Both the position numbers and the translations under genes were made by a program. This document shows, piece by piece, positions 7,060 to 16,928 of a stretch of 23,793 bases of DNA. The notes under the pieces are model-generated. The model was given only the letters and a program-made list of their open reading frames with translations, did no database searches and was not told the origin of the DNA. Position 1 is the stretch's first letter, and every line of letters begins with the position of its first letter. Source of the DNA: Bacillota bacterium (GTDB taxonomy: Bacteria; Bacillota; Clostridia; Acetivibrionales; DSM-1351); NCBI GenBank assembly GCA_023412275.1, contig JAEYNY010000147.1, positions 1 through 23,793 of the forward strand. The letters run 5' to 3'.

Positions 7060-7089
7060 AATATATTGCAACAGTAATAATTATATCAA
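7060..7089 (-). promoter_or_regulatory. Possible internal promoter ahead of the phosphatase/PRTase-like pair
   Basis: On the - strand TTGATA (7089-7084) and TATATT (7065-7060) are 18 nt apart in the 54-nt gap after pyrD, giving a start about 12-15 nt upstream of the phosphatase ATG's ribosome binding site region. The match is fair, but the gap is very AT-rich. If real, the last two genes could be expressed without passing the PyrR attenuator. Confidence 0.25.
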
Positions 7090-7094
7090 ATTAA

Positions 7095-8018
7095 TCAGAC
7101 ATTCAGCTCTAATTTTCCGATAATTTCATTTAGGTTTGTATGTCCATGGTGCTCAAGATACTTTTCAATTCCGTTAACAATATCTATTGGAATTGTAGGA
7201 TTCACAAAGTTTGCAGTCCCCACCATTATTGCTGATGCGCCCGCTAGCATAAATTCTATGGCATCCTCCCAAGAAGCTATGCCACCCATTCCTATTACAG
7301 GTATTTTAACCGAGTGCGCAGCTTCATATACCATCCGTAATGCAATAGGCTTTACCGCAGGGCCTGAGAGTCCTCCGAAATTGTTAGCTAAAATTGGCTT
7401 CTTTTTATTAATATCAATTGCAAGTCCCAATATTGTGTTTATAAGTGATATACAGTCCGCACCTGCCCCCTCGGCAGCCATTGCTATTGACTTGATATCA
7501 GATACATTTGGGGTCAATTTTACTATCAATGGCTGCTTGCAGTATTTTTTAACCGCAGATGTAATTTCTTCTATTCCTTTAGGCGTAGTCCCAAAGGCCA
7601 GACATCCGGCCTTAACGTTTGGACAGGACACATTCATTTCTATGGCATCCACATCTGAATCGCCTAATATTTCTGCCATTTCACAATACTCTTCTATAGT
7701 GTTTCCGGCAATGTTTGCAATTATTTTAGTTTTATAATTTTTTAAGAAGGGTAGGTCTTCTGTTATAAAAATTTCAACTCCCGGATTTTGCAACCCTACA
7801 CTGTTAAGTATACCCCCAGGGGTTTCTGCTATTCTCGGTGGTTTGTTGCCTTTTCTTTCCTTGATGGTAAGTCCTTTTACGGAAATACCTCCGATTTGGT
7901 TCAAATCAACATACTCACTATATTCCTTTCCGAACCCGTAAGTACCTGATGCCATTATAACAGGGTTGTCAAACTGTACTCCTGCAATATTTGTGCTTAA
8001 ATCTATCTTATTTGACAT
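7095..8018 (-). CDS. pyrD: Dihydroorotate dehydrogenase class 1B, catalytic subunit
   Basis: The 307-residue FMN TIM-barrel enzyme oxidises dihydroorotate to orotate in the cytoplasm. Visible features are ASGTYGFG near the N terminus, the FMN-contacting lysine in GGISVKGLT (K48), the substrate motif NSVGLQNPG (72-80), the active-site cysteine in MNVSCPNV (C132; class 1 enzymes use Cys where class 2 use Ser), and the C-terminal GGIASWEDA and GASAIMVGT phosphate-binding segments. Together with PyrK directly upstream (15-nt gap) it forms the NAD-dependent class 1B heterotetramer. GGGGAGG precedes the ATG at good spacing. Confidence 0.97.
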   Translation of the reverse strand: MSNKIDLSTNIAGVQFDNPVIMASGTYGFGKEYSEYVDLNQIGGISVKGLTIKERKGNKPPRIAETPGGILNSVGLQNPGVEIFITEDLPFLKNYKTKIIANIAGNTIEEYCEMAEILGDSDVDAIEMNVSCPNVKAGCLAFGTTPKGIEEITSAVKKYCKQPLIVKLTPNVSDIKSIAMAAEGAGADCISLINTILGLAIDINKKKPILANNFGGLSGPAVKPIALRMVYEAAHSVKIPVIGMGGIASWEDAIEFMLAGASAIMVGTANFVNPTIPIDIVNGIEKYLEHHGHTNLNEIIGKLELNV

Positions 8019-8033
8019 ATATATACCTCCCCT

Positions 8034-8810
8034 TTAGTCCCAGCAAACCTCTGTACTCCAGAATACGGGCCCGTCCTTGCAAACGTGGCTGAATCCCCAG
8101 TCATCACCTTTTTTCGTCTTGCAGGCACAAACCAGACATGCCCCTATACCGCACCCCATACGTTGTTCCATAGAGACCTGACATGGGATTCCGTTTATTC
8201 CTGCAATAAATGCAACCTTCTGCATCATTACAGCAGGTCCGCAGGTATATATAATATCAGGCTTTTGTGACGTAATTGTCTCCTCAAGCAGTTCTGTTAC
8301 AAAGGCCTTTTTACCGTATGACCCGTCATCTGTAGCTATTTCCACTGCATCTGCAGCAGCCTTGAATTTATCCTCAAGTACAACTGCTACCTTTGTTCTG
8401 AATCCCAGTAGAGCAGTCTTGTGAATTGATTGGGAGGATTTAAGCAGATATAGGAGAGGGAAGGTCCCTATTCCTCCCCCTACTACACATATATTTTTAT
8501 GTTTATCATCTATCATAAAGGAATTCCCTAGAGGTGCCATTATGTCAACCTCACCTTGACACATGCTGCAAAGCCTTTCGGTACCACTACCTTTTACCTG
8601 AATAACTATATCAAACGTATTTTGAGATTTATTTACATCGCAAATGCTTATAGGACGTCTCAACATTGTATCCAACCCGCCACATCTGACATTGACAAAC
8701 TGGCCAGGTTTTGCATTGGAAGCAACATATTCAGACCTGATAGTCATTTTATAAACATCCTTGCAAAGCATTTGTGTGTTTACAATTTGTTCCTTAAGAA
8801 TCTTACCCAT
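8034..8810 (-). CDS. pyrK: Dihydroorotate dehydrogenase electron transfer subunit
   Basis: The 258-residue protein passes electrons from PyrD's FMN to NAD through FAD and a [2Fe-2S] cluster. The ferredoxin-reductase-like FAD region contains RRPIS (51-55), the NAD-binding part has VVGGGIGTFPLL (109-120) and TCGPAVMMQ (189-197), and the C-terminal cluster motif CGIGACLVC plus a later cysteine supplies C220, C225, C228 and C244. Length is normal for PyrK. The start is 18 nt after carB with GGAGG at the right spacing, and pyrD follows, as in most Firmicutes. Confidence 0.97.
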   Translation of the reverse strand: MGKILKEQIVNTQMLCKDVYKMTIRSEYVASNAKPGQFVNVRCGGLDTMLRRPISICDVNKSQNTFDIVIQVKGSGTERLCSMCQGEVDIMAPLGNSFMIDDKHKNICVVGGGIGTFPLLYLLKSSQSIHKTALLGFRTKVAVVLEDKFKAAADAVEIATDDGSYGKKAFVTELLEETITSQKPDIIYTCGPAVMMQKVAFIAGINGIPCQVSMEQRMGCGIGACLVCACKTKKGDDWGFSHVCKDGPVFWSTEVCWD

Positions 8811-8828
8811 ATTTACCTCCGGTATTTT

Positions 8829-11800
8829 TTACTCGTCAAATATGCTTAAATTCAGAACTTCAAGCTCACCTTCGGTTTTTCCGAGCTTGAGACATTTAAT
8901 TATTGCCTCTGCAGTATCAAGTGAGGTCAGACATGGTATTGACATTTCAACGGCTTTTCTTCTAATTTTGAAGCCATCCCTGTCCGAGTTTCTGCCTTTT
9001 GTCGGCGTATTTATTATCATTGCCAGCTTACCTGCATGAATTAGCTCAATTATATTTGGAGAACCTTCATCCAGCTTTCTTACTGCATTTGTTGCTATTC
9101 CGTTATTATTCAGCATATTTGCAGTCTTACCTGTTGCATAGAGGGTAAAGCCTAACTTTTCAAATTCCTCTGCAATATGAATCAATTCAGGCTTATCAGT
9201 GTCTCTAACTGTCATAAGTATTCCGTCCCCCGGCTTTGGTAGCTTTATTCCGGATGCTATAATACCTTTGTACAAAGCTTCTGGGAAATTATCTGCTATT
9301 CCAAGTACCTCACCTGTAGACTTCATTTCAGGCCCAAGGCTTGTGTCCACTTCATGGAGTTTTTCAAATGAGAATACAGGAACTTTTACTGAAACATACC
9401 CCGGTTCTCTGTATAAGCCTGTTCCGTACTTGAAATCCTTAAGCTTTTTACCCATCATGACTTTTGTTGCCAGATTTACCATTGGAATTCCCGTAACCTT
9501 GCTGATATATGGAACAGTACGACTTGATCTTGGATTTACCTCTATTACGTAAACCTGATTGTTATATAAAACATACTGTATATTTACCATTCCTACTACA
9601 TTCAAGGCTTTTGCAAGTTTTACAGTGTAATCTACTATAACTTCCTTAACCTTATCGCTAAGCGTCTGTGATGGGTATACAGATATACTGTCGCCTGAGT
9701 GAACACCTGCCCTTTCAAGGTGTTCCATTATACCGGGAATCAGTATTTCCTCTCCATCACAGATTGCGTCAACCTCTATTTCCTTACCCATCATGTACTT
9801 ATCAACCAGTATTGGATGTTCCTGAACGGTTCTGGTTATTATTTCCATAAACTCTTTGACATCCTTGTCATTGTAGGCTATTTCCATACCTTGTCCTCCA
9901 AGTACATAGGAAGGTCTTACAAGTACCGGATATCCCAGTTCGTTAGCGGCTGCTATCGCCTCATCAAGAGTAAATATAGTTTTTCCTTGAGGTCTTGGTA
10001 TGCCAGTCCTTTCAAGTATTTCGTCGAATTTCTCTCTATCTTCGGCCGCATCTACATTTTTAGCTTCAGTACCAAATATCTTAACTCCCATATCATCGAG
10101 AGCCTTGGTAAGTTTGATAGCAGTTTGCCCGCCAAACTGTACTATAGCACCCTTTGGATTTTCTGCTTCAACTATGTTTGCCACATCTTCAGGCGTCAAA
10201 GGTTCAAAGTAAAGCCTGTCGGCTGTATCAAAATCAGTACTTACGGTTTCAGGGTTATTGTTTGCAATTATTGTTTCATACCCTAGCTCTTTCAAAGCCC
10301 ATACAGAGTGGACGGAGCAGTAGTCGAATTCTATTCCCTGACCTATTCTTATTGGTCCTGAACCAAGAACCAGAACCTTTTCTCTATCGGATTTCTTAAC
10401 CTCAGAATGGTCATCGTAGGTTGAGTAATAATATGGTGTTACAGCCTCAAACTCCGCAGCACAGGTATCAACCATTTTATATGCCGCAGTAATATTTTTC
10501 TGCTTTCTCAGTTCTGTTATTTCTTTTTGGGGAATTCCGGACAGCTTAGCGATTATTCTGTCTGTAAAGCCCATTTTCTTTGCTTTTTTCAGGACATCCT
10601 TATCTAGCTGATCCTTACTTGCGGTTTTAAGATTTTCTTCCATTAATACGAGTTCTTTGATCTTGCAAAGGAAGAAATAATCTATCTTGGTTATTTCATG
10701 AATTTCTTCAACTGTTATAGAACGTCTTATTGCTTCTGCTATGACAAATATTCTTTCATCGTTAATATCATGAAGCTTTTTTAAAATCTCACTGCCTTCA
10801 AGATTTTTGTAAATGTCTTGTTCAAGTGTAAATATCCCCAGTTCCAGTGAACGTATTGCTTTCATCAGAGCTGCCTCAAAGGAGCTGCTTATGGACATTA
10901 CCTCTCCTGTTGCCTTCATCTGCGTTCCCAGTGTTCTCTTTGCCTTGACAAATTTGTCAAAAGGCCATTTTGGTATTTTTACAACAACATAGTCAAGAGT
11001 GGGTTCAAAGCAAGCATATGTCTTTCCGGTTACTGCATTTTTTATTTCATCAAGGCCATAGCCTATTGCAATCTTTGAAGCAACTTTAGCTATTGGATAT
11101 CCTGTAGCCTTAGATGCAAGTGCCGATGATCTGCTAACTCTGGGGTTAACCTCTATTACGGCATATTCAAAGCTTGTTGGATGCAGGGCGTATTGTACAT
11201 TACAGCCTCCCTGTATTCCCAAGGCTGATATTATTTTCAGTGCGGAGGTTCTAAGCATTTGATATTCTTTATCTGCAAGTGTCTGGGAAGGTGCCACAAC
11301 TATACTGTCTCCTGTATGGACTCCCACAGGGTCAATGTTTTCCATGTTACACACGGTTATAACATTCCCCTTGCTGTCTCTCATTACTTCATATTCGATT
11401 TCCTTCCAACCTGATATACATTTTTCAATTAGAACCTGATGAACACGGCTGAGTCTTAGTCCGTTTTCTCCTATTTCCTTAAGTTCTTCTTCATTATATA
11501 CAATTCCTCCTCCGGTACCTCCAAGGGTGTAGGCAGGTCTTACAATAACCGGATAATCAATCTCACGGGCAAATTCTATAGCATCCTCAATCGTGGTAAC
11601 AACCTTACTTGCAATACATGGTTCGCCGATACGTTCCATTGTATCCTTAAAGTCCTGTCTGTCTTCAGCCATTTTTATTGCTTCAGTAGCTGTTCCCAGA
11701 AGCTTTACTCCCTGCTCCTGTAAAAAACCTGATTCTGCAAGTTCCATCGCAAGATTCAGGCCTGTCTGACCTCCCAGTGTGGGTAAGATGCTATCAGGTT

Positions 11801-12044
11801 TTTCACATCTTATTATATTTTTTACTACTTCAGCTTTAAGAGGTTCTATATAAACCTTGTCAGCTATATTCGTATCAGTCATTATAGTAGCTGGATTACT
11901 GTTTACCAGTACTACTTCTATTCCCTCTTCCTTGAGAGCCTGACACGCCTGAGTCCCGGCATAGTCAAATTCTGCGGCCTGACCGATTATTATCGGACCG
12001 GACCCGATAACCAATACTTTATGTATATCATTACGTTTAGGCAT
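8829..12044 (-). CDS. carB: Carbamoyl phosphate synthase large subunit
   Basis: The 1071-residue protein matches the family length and shows the expected internal duplication. Residues about 1-400 hold the carboxyphosphate ATP-grasp half (start VLVIGSGPIIIGQAAEFDYA), about 400-550 the oligomerisation region, about 550-935 the carbamoyl phosphate half (start VLVLGSGPIRIGQGIEFDY), and about 936-1071 the methylglyoxal-synthase-like allosteric domain where UMP and other effectors bind. Paired ATP-grasp motifs RPAYTLGGTGGG and RPSYVLGGQGME are visible. With CarA it makes carbamoyl phosphate from bicarbonate, ammonia from glutamine and two ATP. No sign of truncation or frameshift. One car pair inside the pyr operon may serve both arginine and pyrimidine synthesis, or there may be a second set elsewhere. 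Confidence 0.98.
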   Translation of the reverse strand: MPKRNDIHKVLVIGSGPIIIGQAAEFDYAGTQACQALKEEGIEVVLVNSNPATIMTDTNIADKVYIEPLKAEVVKNIIRCEKPDSILPTLGGQTGLNLAMELAESGFLQEQGVKLLGTATEAIKMAEDRQDFKDTMERIGEPCIASKVVTTIEDAIEFAREIDYPVIVRPAYTLGGTGGGIVYNEEELKEIGENGLRLSRVHQVLIEKCISGWKEIEYEVMRDSKGNVITVCNMENIDPVGVHTGDSIVVAPSQTLADKEYQMLRTSALKIISALGIQGGCNVQYALHPTSFEYAVIEVNPRVSRSSALASKATGYPIAKVASKIAIGYGLDEIKNAVTGKTYACFEPTLDYVVVKIPKWPFDKFVKAKRTLGTQMKATGEVMSISSSFEAALMKAIRSLELGIFTLEQDIYKNLEGSEILKKLHDINDERIFVIAEAIRRSITVEEIHEITKIDYFFLCKIKELVLMEENLKTASKDQLDKDVLKKAKKMGFTDRIIAKLSGIPQKEITELRKQKNITAAYKMVDTCAAEFEAVTPYYYSTYDDHSEVKKSDREKVLVLGSGPIRIGQGIEFDYCSVHSVWALKELGYETIIANNNPETVSTDFDTADRLYFEPLTPEDVANIVEAENPKGAIVQFGGQTAIKLTKALDDMGVKIFGTEAKNVDAAEDREKFDEILERTGIPRPQGKTIFTLDEAIAAANELGYPVLVRPSYVLGGQGMEIAYNDKDVKEFMEIITRTVQEHPILVDKYMMGKEIEVDAICDGEEILIPGIMEHLERAGVHSGDSISVYPSQTLSDKVKEVIVDYTVKLAKALNVVGMVNIQYVLYNNQVYVIEVNPRSSRTVPYISKVTGIPMVNLATKVMMGKKLKDFKYGTGLYREPGYVSVKVPVFSFEKLHEVDTSLGPEMKSTGEVLGIADNFPEALYKGIIASGIKLPKPGDGILMTVRDTDKPELIHIAEEFEKLGFTLYATGKTANMLNNNGIATNAVRKLDEGSPNIIELIHAGKLAMIINTPTKGRNSDRDGFKIRRKAVEMSIPCLTSLDTAEAIIKCLKLGKTEGELEVLNLSIFDE

Positions 12045-12066
12045 GTGTTATATCCTCCAGCTTCTT

Positions 12067-13149
12067 TTATAAACTACTTTTTGAATAATCTATCATTTTA
12101 ATGAACTCGTCGAACAAGTATGCTGTATCTCCAGGCCCTGGCGATGCTTCCGGGTGAAATTGTACAGTGAAAAGCAGAGCATTTTTGTACTTTATTCCTT
12201 CGATAGTTCCGTCGTTCATATTTATATGACTTACAGTCATGGTTTCTCTATCAAGTGATTCCTCAACAATTGTGTACCCATGGTTTTGGGAAGTAATGTA
12301 GGTGAGATCCTTTGCTATATCTTTTACAGGATGGTTGCAACCCCTATGCCCGTATTTAAGTTTTACGGTATTGGCTCCGTTAGCCAAAGCTGTGAGCTGA
12401 TGGCCCAGGCAAATTCCGAATATTGGCTTTTTACCTATGAGTTTTTTAATTGTATCTATTTGAAACTGGCAATCCTTCGGGTCTCCAGGTCCGTTAGAAA
12501 GCATTATTCCGTCTGGCTCAATTTCTAAAACTTCCTCAGCTGTTGCTGTTGCAGGGAAGATATATACTTCGCAGTCCCTTTTTAACAGTGATCTTACAAT
12601 ATTTTGTTTCAATCCGTAATCCATAAGAGCTATTTTGTAGCCTTCGCCCTTGTAATGCTTTATTTCATTAGTAGTTACTTGTAATACAGGGTTATTAATC
12701 GTATAGCTGTTTACGCTTGTAAGTTCTTCCTGTATGTTTTCCAACTGTTCCGCCGTAATTATAGTACCTTTCATAGTACCATTATCACGTAAAATCCTTG
12801 TTAATGCTCTTGTATCAATACCCTCAAGACCTGTTATCTCATTTCGTTTCAAATATTCATTCAAGGTTTCAATTGATCTCCAGTTACTTGGAGTTTTGCA
12901 AAGTTCCCTGACTATAAAACCTTTTACCTGAGGTTTTAAGGATTCAATATCATCTATATTAACACCATAGTTGCCTATCAAGGGATAAGTCATACATACT
13001 ATTTGTCCGCAGTATGACGGATCTGTCAGAACTTCTTGATAGCCTGTCATCCCCGTATTAAAAACAACCTCTCCAACTACCTTTCCTTCCATCCCAAAGC
13101 TGTTGCCTTCAAATATCGTACCGTCTTCCAGTAATAAAAAAGCCTTCAT
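12067..13149 (-). CDS. carA: Carbamoyl phosphate synthase small (glutaminase) subunit
   Basis: The 360-residue protein hydrolyses glutamine and channels ammonia to CarB. The N-terminal CPSase small-chain domain (about 1-150, with FNTGMTGYQEVLTDPSY) precedes a class I glutamine amidotransferase domain with the nucleophile C247 in GICLGHQ and the H332/E334 pair in QFHPEASPGP. GAGGTGA stands 5 nt before the ATG. It ends 22 nt before carB and starts 24 nt after pyrF. Confidence 0.97.
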   Translation of the reverse strand: MKAFLLLEDGTIFEGNSFGMEGKVVGEVVFNTGMTGYQEVLTDPSYCGQIVCMTYPLIGNYGVNIDDIESLKPQVKGFIVRELCKTPSNWRSIETLNEYLKRNEITGLEGIDTRALTRILRDNGTMKGTIITAEQLENIQEELTSVNSYTINNPVLQVTTNEIKHYKGEGYKIALMDYGLKQNIVRSLLKRDCEVYIFPATATAEEVLEIEPDGIMLSNGPGDPKDCQFQIDTIKKLIGKKPIFGICLGHQLTALANGANTVKLKYGHRGCNHPVKDIAKDLTYITSQNHGYTIVEESLDRETMTVSHINMNDGTIEGIKYKNALLFTVQFHPEASPGPGDTAYLFDEFIKMIDYSKSSL

Positions 13150-13173
13150 ACTCTCACCTCTGTGTCTTATTAT

Positions 13174-14112
13174 TTATCTGCCAAGTGCAGCGTTCAAATC
13201 TTCCTTCATTCTCAGAACTTCTGCCCTTGCAGCTTCTGCAAATTTCTCTTCGGTATATTCATTCTTCCATGTTTCTGATTTATATGCACACATTACACTT
13301 CTGGATGCATTCACAATTGCACCTAGTCCATCCCTGTTGAAGGAATTTGCACAATCTCTTGCTGTTCCCCCCTGTGCCCCATATCCCGGAACAAGAATAT
13401 ATGCATTTTTCATAATTGACCTTAACAATTTAGCCTGATTAGGGTATGTTGCTCCCACCACTGCTCCGACACTGCTATAACCATATTTTCCTATAAGTGG
13501 TTTTCCCCATTCATGTACATATCCGGCCATTATTTCATAAATACTTTTGCACTGTTCAGTTACAAGGTCCTGTAATTGCCCAGAGGACTTATTGGATGTC
13601 TTTACAAGTATGAATATTCCCTTGTCAAAATTTAAGCAGTCCTGAATAAAAGGCTTAATACCATCAATTCCCAGATATGGACTTACCGTAAGGGCATCTA
13701 CATCAAAAACCTTTTGCTTTACTCCATCATCTATTTCCGTTTCACCAAGAAAGCTCTTTGAATAAGCCTCTGCTGTCGTACCAATATCATTTCTCTTTCC
13801 GTCTGCAATAACAATCAATCCCTTGCCCTTTGCATATTTGCAGGTTTCCTGGAAAGCGATTAATCCATCTATTCCATACATTTCATAATATGCCAACTGG
13901 GGTTTAACTGCCGGAACCTCATCGTATATTGAATCAATTATCATTTTATTAAAGTCCAAAATCGCTTCTGATGCTCCCTTTAAATTTTTACCATATTCTT
14001 TAAAGGCTTTGTCTTTAATAAAAGCCGGCACATATTCAATCTTTGGATCCAACCCTACGACAGTCGGATTATTCTTTTCCTGTATACTCTCAATAAGTCT
14101 GTCAATAAACAT
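13174..14112 (-). CDS. pyrF: Orotidine-5'-phosphate decarboxylase (group 2 type)
   Basis: The enzyme turns OMP into UMP, the last step of the pathway. From the start I choose it is 312 residues, matching the longer group 2 PyrF rather than the about 235-residue group 1 form. Active-site residues are D22 in VGLDPK, K70 in AVKPQ, and the K-x-x-D pair in ADGKRNDIG (104-111); VPGYGAQGG near 230 binds the phosphate. I place the start at the ATG at 14112 because GGAGAT lies 5 nt upstream; the in-frame ATG at 14124 forms part of that ribosome binding site. It lies 54 nt after pyrC and 24 nt before carA. Confidence 0.95.
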   Translation of the reverse strand: MFIDRLIESIQEKNNPTVVGLDPKIEYVPAFIKDKAFKEYGKNLKGASEAILDFNKMIIDSIYDEVPAVKPQLAYYEMYGIDGLIAFQETCKYAKGKGLIVIADGKRNDIGTTAEAYSKSFLGETEIDDGVKQKVFDVDALTVSPYLGIDGIKPFIQDCLNFDKGIFILVKTSNKSSGQLQDLVTEQCKSIYEIMAGYVHEWGKPLIGKYGYSSVGAVVGATYPNQAKLLRSIMKNAYILVPGYGAQGGTARDCANSFNRDGLGAIVNASRSVMCAYKSETWKNEYTEEKFAEAARAEVLRMKEDLNAALGR

Positions 14113-14166
14113 TTTTATCTCCATTTCCGGGCAATATACAAATTATTACCCCATGCATAATAATTT

Positions 14167-15453
14167 TTACAACAGTACCTTTTTTCTGACCACAGGGCTT
14201 CCGCCTACAATGGTATACTGAGGCTGACCGTATAATGAAAACCCGTTAAAGGGTGAATTTCTGCTTTTTGATTCAAATTTAGTGATATCTACCTTACATT
14301 GTTCATTTATATCAAAAATCATTAGATCAGCCAGTTTGCCCACTTCAATGGTACCTTTATTAAGACCCAGCATTTGTGATGGATTAAAACTCATTTTATA
14401 TACAAGTTCTTTAATGGTAAGGTGTCCGGGTTTGACCAGATAAGTAATTGCCAGAGGAAACGCTGTTTCAAAGCCAACCATTCCATTTGCGGCAATTTTG
14501 AATTCTACATTCTTTTCGTCGATATGATGAGGTGCATGGTCTGTTGAGATAATATCTATTGTGCCGTCCTTCAAACCTTCAATTATTGCATCAACATCCT
14601 TTTGAGTCCTTAATGGAGGATTTACCTTTGCATTTGTGTTAAAACCTTCACAAGCATTATCAGTGAGTGTAAAATAATGCGGACATGTTTCCGCAGTAAC
14701 TCTTACACCTCTTCTTTTAGCGTTTCTTATTAAATCAACTCCCAGCTCTGTACTTACATGTGCTATGTGAATTGTTGCCTTTGTATATTCCGCAAGTATC
14801 AAATCTCTTGCAATCATTACTTCTTCAGCGGGAGCAGGATTACCTTTCAACCCAAGAATTGATGACTGGAAGCCTTCATTCATAAGCCCTTCGTCTACAA
14901 GGTCAAGGTCTTCACAGTGTGAAATAATTGTTATATCAAACATTGAGGCATATTGCATTGCCTTTTTCATTAACGAGGCGTTACCCACAGGTCTACCGTC
15001 ATCTGAAAGTGCAACAGCACCTGCAAATTTGAGCTCCCCAATTTCACTTAGTTCCTCTCCCTTTAGCCCTTTTGACACTGCTCCGATAGGAAATACATTT
15101 ACAATACCATCGATTTTCGCTTTATTTATTACATACTTTACCATTGCCTCATTGTCCAGTACCGGGTTGGTATTTGGCATGCATGCAACTGAGGTAAAAC
15201 CGCCTTTAGCCGCACTTCTCGTTCCTGTCTCTATATCTTCCTTATACTCATATCCGGGGTCTCTCAGGTGACAATGGGCATCTACAAGACCCGGAATTAC
15301 ATACAAGCCACTAGCATCAATTACTTCACAACCGGCTTCATCCAATTCGCTTCCTATATCATGGATTATTCCATCCACTACCAATATGTCTAAAACACTG
15401 TCTAAACTGGTTTTTACGTCCAGAACATGTCCGTTTTTAATCAGTAACTTCAT
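14167..15453 (-). CDS. pyrC: Dihydroorotase (type I)
   Basis: The 428-residue zinc amidohydrolase closes carbamoyl aspartate to dihydroorotate. Metal ligands are H60 and H62 in DAHCHLRDPG, with H179 (ISHCED), H232 (IAHVST) and D305 (STDHAPHH). Asp152 in LSDDGRPV takes the position where many dihydroorotases use a carboxylated lysine, as in the Bacillus and Aquifex type I enzymes. Its first 17 bases overlap the end of pyrB in another frame, and its ribosome binding site AAGGAGGGG lies inside pyrB, suggesting translational coupling. Confidence 0.97.
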   Translation of the reverse strand: MKLLIKNGHVLDVKTSLDSVLDILVVDGIIHDIGSELDEAGCEVIDASGLYVIPGLVDAHCHLRDPGYEYKEDIETGTRSAAKGGFTSVACMPNTNPVLDNEAMVKYVINKAKIDGIVNVFPIGAVSKGLKGEELSEIGELKFAGAVALSDDGRPVGNASLMKKAMQYASMFDITIISHCEDLDLVDEGLMNEGFQSSILGLKGNPAPAEEVMIARDLILAEYTKATIHIAHVSTELGVDLIRNAKRRGVRVTAETCPHYFTLTDNACEGFNTNAKVNPPLRTQKDVDAIIEGLKDGTIDIISTDHAPHHIDEKNVEFKIAANGMVGFETAFPLAITYLVKPGHLTIKELVYKMSFNPSQMLGLNKGTIEVGKLADLMIFDINEQCKVDITKFESKSRNSPFNGFSLYGQPQYTIVGGSPVVRKKVLL

Positions 15454-16378
15454 TTACGGTTCCCCTCCTTGTTAATAGATATAGCAGTGCCATTCTTACT
15501 GCGACTCCATTAGTTACCTGCTCGTTTATGAAAGACTGTTCTCCGTCAGTGACTGAGGTAGAAAGCTCAACTCCCCTGTTTACAGGGCCGGGATGAAGTA
15601 CTATTGCATCCTCCTTAGCAAGCTTTAATCTTTTATCGTCAACTCCGAAAAATCTTGCGTATTCTCTTATTGTGGGGAACAATCCCTTCTTCTGACGCTC
15701 CAACTGAATTCTCAGCCCCATGACAACATCAGCATCAAGCATTGCTTCCTGAACCGTACTAAAAACATTTACACCCATTTTTTCGATTTCAGGTGGCATC
15801 AGCGTAGCAGGCCCGGATACATTAACCTCAGCCCCCATTTTTGTCAGCCCCCAAATATTACTTCTGGCAACTCTGCTGTGAAGTATATCTCCTATAATTG
15901 CCACCTTCAGGCCTTTTAATGTACCCTTTTTCTCCTGTATTGTAAACATGTCAAGTAACGCTTGTGTGGGATGTTCATTCATACCGTCCCCGGCATTTAT
16001 TATTGAGGATTTTACGTTTTTAGCAAGAAGATGAGGTGCCCCTGACATTGGATGCCTCATTATAATTATATCCGAACCCATTGCGTCAATTGTTTTCCCT
16101 GTGTCTATTAATGTTTCGCCCTTTTGAACGCTGCTGCTTGATGCGGAAATATTTGCGGCGCTGGCTCCCATATACTTTGAAGCCAATTCAAATGAAAGTC
16201 TTGTTCTAGTACTGTTTTCGTAGAATAGTGTTATGATTGATTTTCCCTGAAGATGTGCTGTTTTTTTGTTGTTTGATGTAACAATACATTTCATTGTTTT
16301 AGCGGTATTTAGAATATACTCAATTTCTTCTGCCGAAATATCCCTCAGTCCCAGTAAATCTTTGGATTTCAAGTTCAT
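15437..16378 (-). CDS. pyrB: Aspartate carbamoyltransferase catalytic subunit
   Basis: The 313-residue protein joins carbamoyl phosphate to aspartate. It has the carbamoyl phosphate motif YENSTRTRLSFELA (STRTR at 56-60), the mobile loop lysine in QKGETL (K86), MRHP (107-110) and HPTQALLD (136-143). No pyrI regulatory subunit is present in the window, so control would come from PyrR and not from a regulatory chain, as in Bacillus. It starts 13 nt after pyrR, with GGAG overlapping the pyrR stop region, and overlaps pyrC by 17 nt. Confidence 0.97.
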   Translation of the reverse strand: MNLKSKDLLGLRDISAEEIEYILNTAKTMKCIVTSNNKKTAHLQGKSIITLFYENSTRTRLSFELASKYMGASAANISASSSSVQKGETLIDTGKTIDAMGSDIIIMRHPMSGAPHLLAKNVKSSIINAGDGMNEHPTQALLDMFTIQEKKGTLKGLKVAIIGDILHSRVARSNIWGLTKMGAEVNVSGPATLMPPEIEKMGVNVFSTVQEAMLDADVVMGLRIQLERQKKGLFPTIREYARFFGVDDKRLKLAKEDAIVLHPGPVNRGVELSTSVTDGEQSFINEQVTNGVAVRMALLYLLTRRGTVNEVTD

Positions 16379-16391
16379 ATTTCTTTTTCTC

Positions 16392-16928
16392 CTATTCCTT
16401 ACCCGTTATAGTAACATTATTTAAACCGTCAATTTCAAAAACATTAACGTGTACTATCTCACTTCTTGATGTAGGCACGTTTTTTCCTACATAGTCAGCC
16501 CTTATGGGAAGTTCTCTGTGGCCCCTGTCAATAAGTACCGCAAGCTGAATCATCTGGGGTCTGTTAATGTCCATTAGAGCGTCTATAGCTGCCCTTACTG
16601 TTCTTCCCGTATAAATTACGTCATCCACAAGGACCAGTTTCTTTCCTGCAATATCAAAGTTTATTTCTGTACCGTTTATAACAGGATGCTCATTTAAGAG
16701 GCTAAGATCGTCACGATAAAGTGTAATGTCCAGAATTCCTACCGGAATTTCCCTGCCTTCAACATCTTTTATTTTATTTGCTATTCTGGCTGCAAGAGGA
16801 ACTCCTCTTCTCTGAATTCCTATCAGAACCAGATTTTCCACTCCCTTATTTTTTTCAATAATCTCGTGGGAAATTCTTGTTATAGCTCTTGCTATTGCGT
16901 TTTCATCCATTAACTCGGTATGTCCCAT
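16392..16928 (-). CDS. pyrR: Bifunctional pyr operon attenuation protein / uracil phosphoribosyltransferase
   Basis: From the ATG at 16928 the protein is 178 residues, the usual PyrR size. PyrR binds the pyr mRNA leader when UMP or UTP is high and promotes termination; it also has uracil PRTase activity. Visible are IGIQRRGVPLA (37-47), the YRDDL segment (71-75), the PRPP loop LVLVDDVIYTGRT (98-110), and the C-terminal RADYVGKNVPTS (143-154). AGAGGAG stands 8 nt before the chosen ATG; earlier in-frame ATGs add up to 19 residues without family resemblance. It is the first gene behind its own RNA target (17109-17138), giving autoregulation. Confidence 0.97.
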   Translation of the reverse strand: MGHTELMDENAIARAITRISHEIIEKNKGVENLVLIGIQRRGVPLAARIANKIKDVEGREIPVGILDITLYRDDLSLLNEHPVINGTEINFDIAGKKLVLVDDVIYTGRTVRAAIDALMDINRPQMIQLAVLIDRGHRELPIRADYVGKNVPTSRSEIVHVNVFEIDGLNNVTITGKE

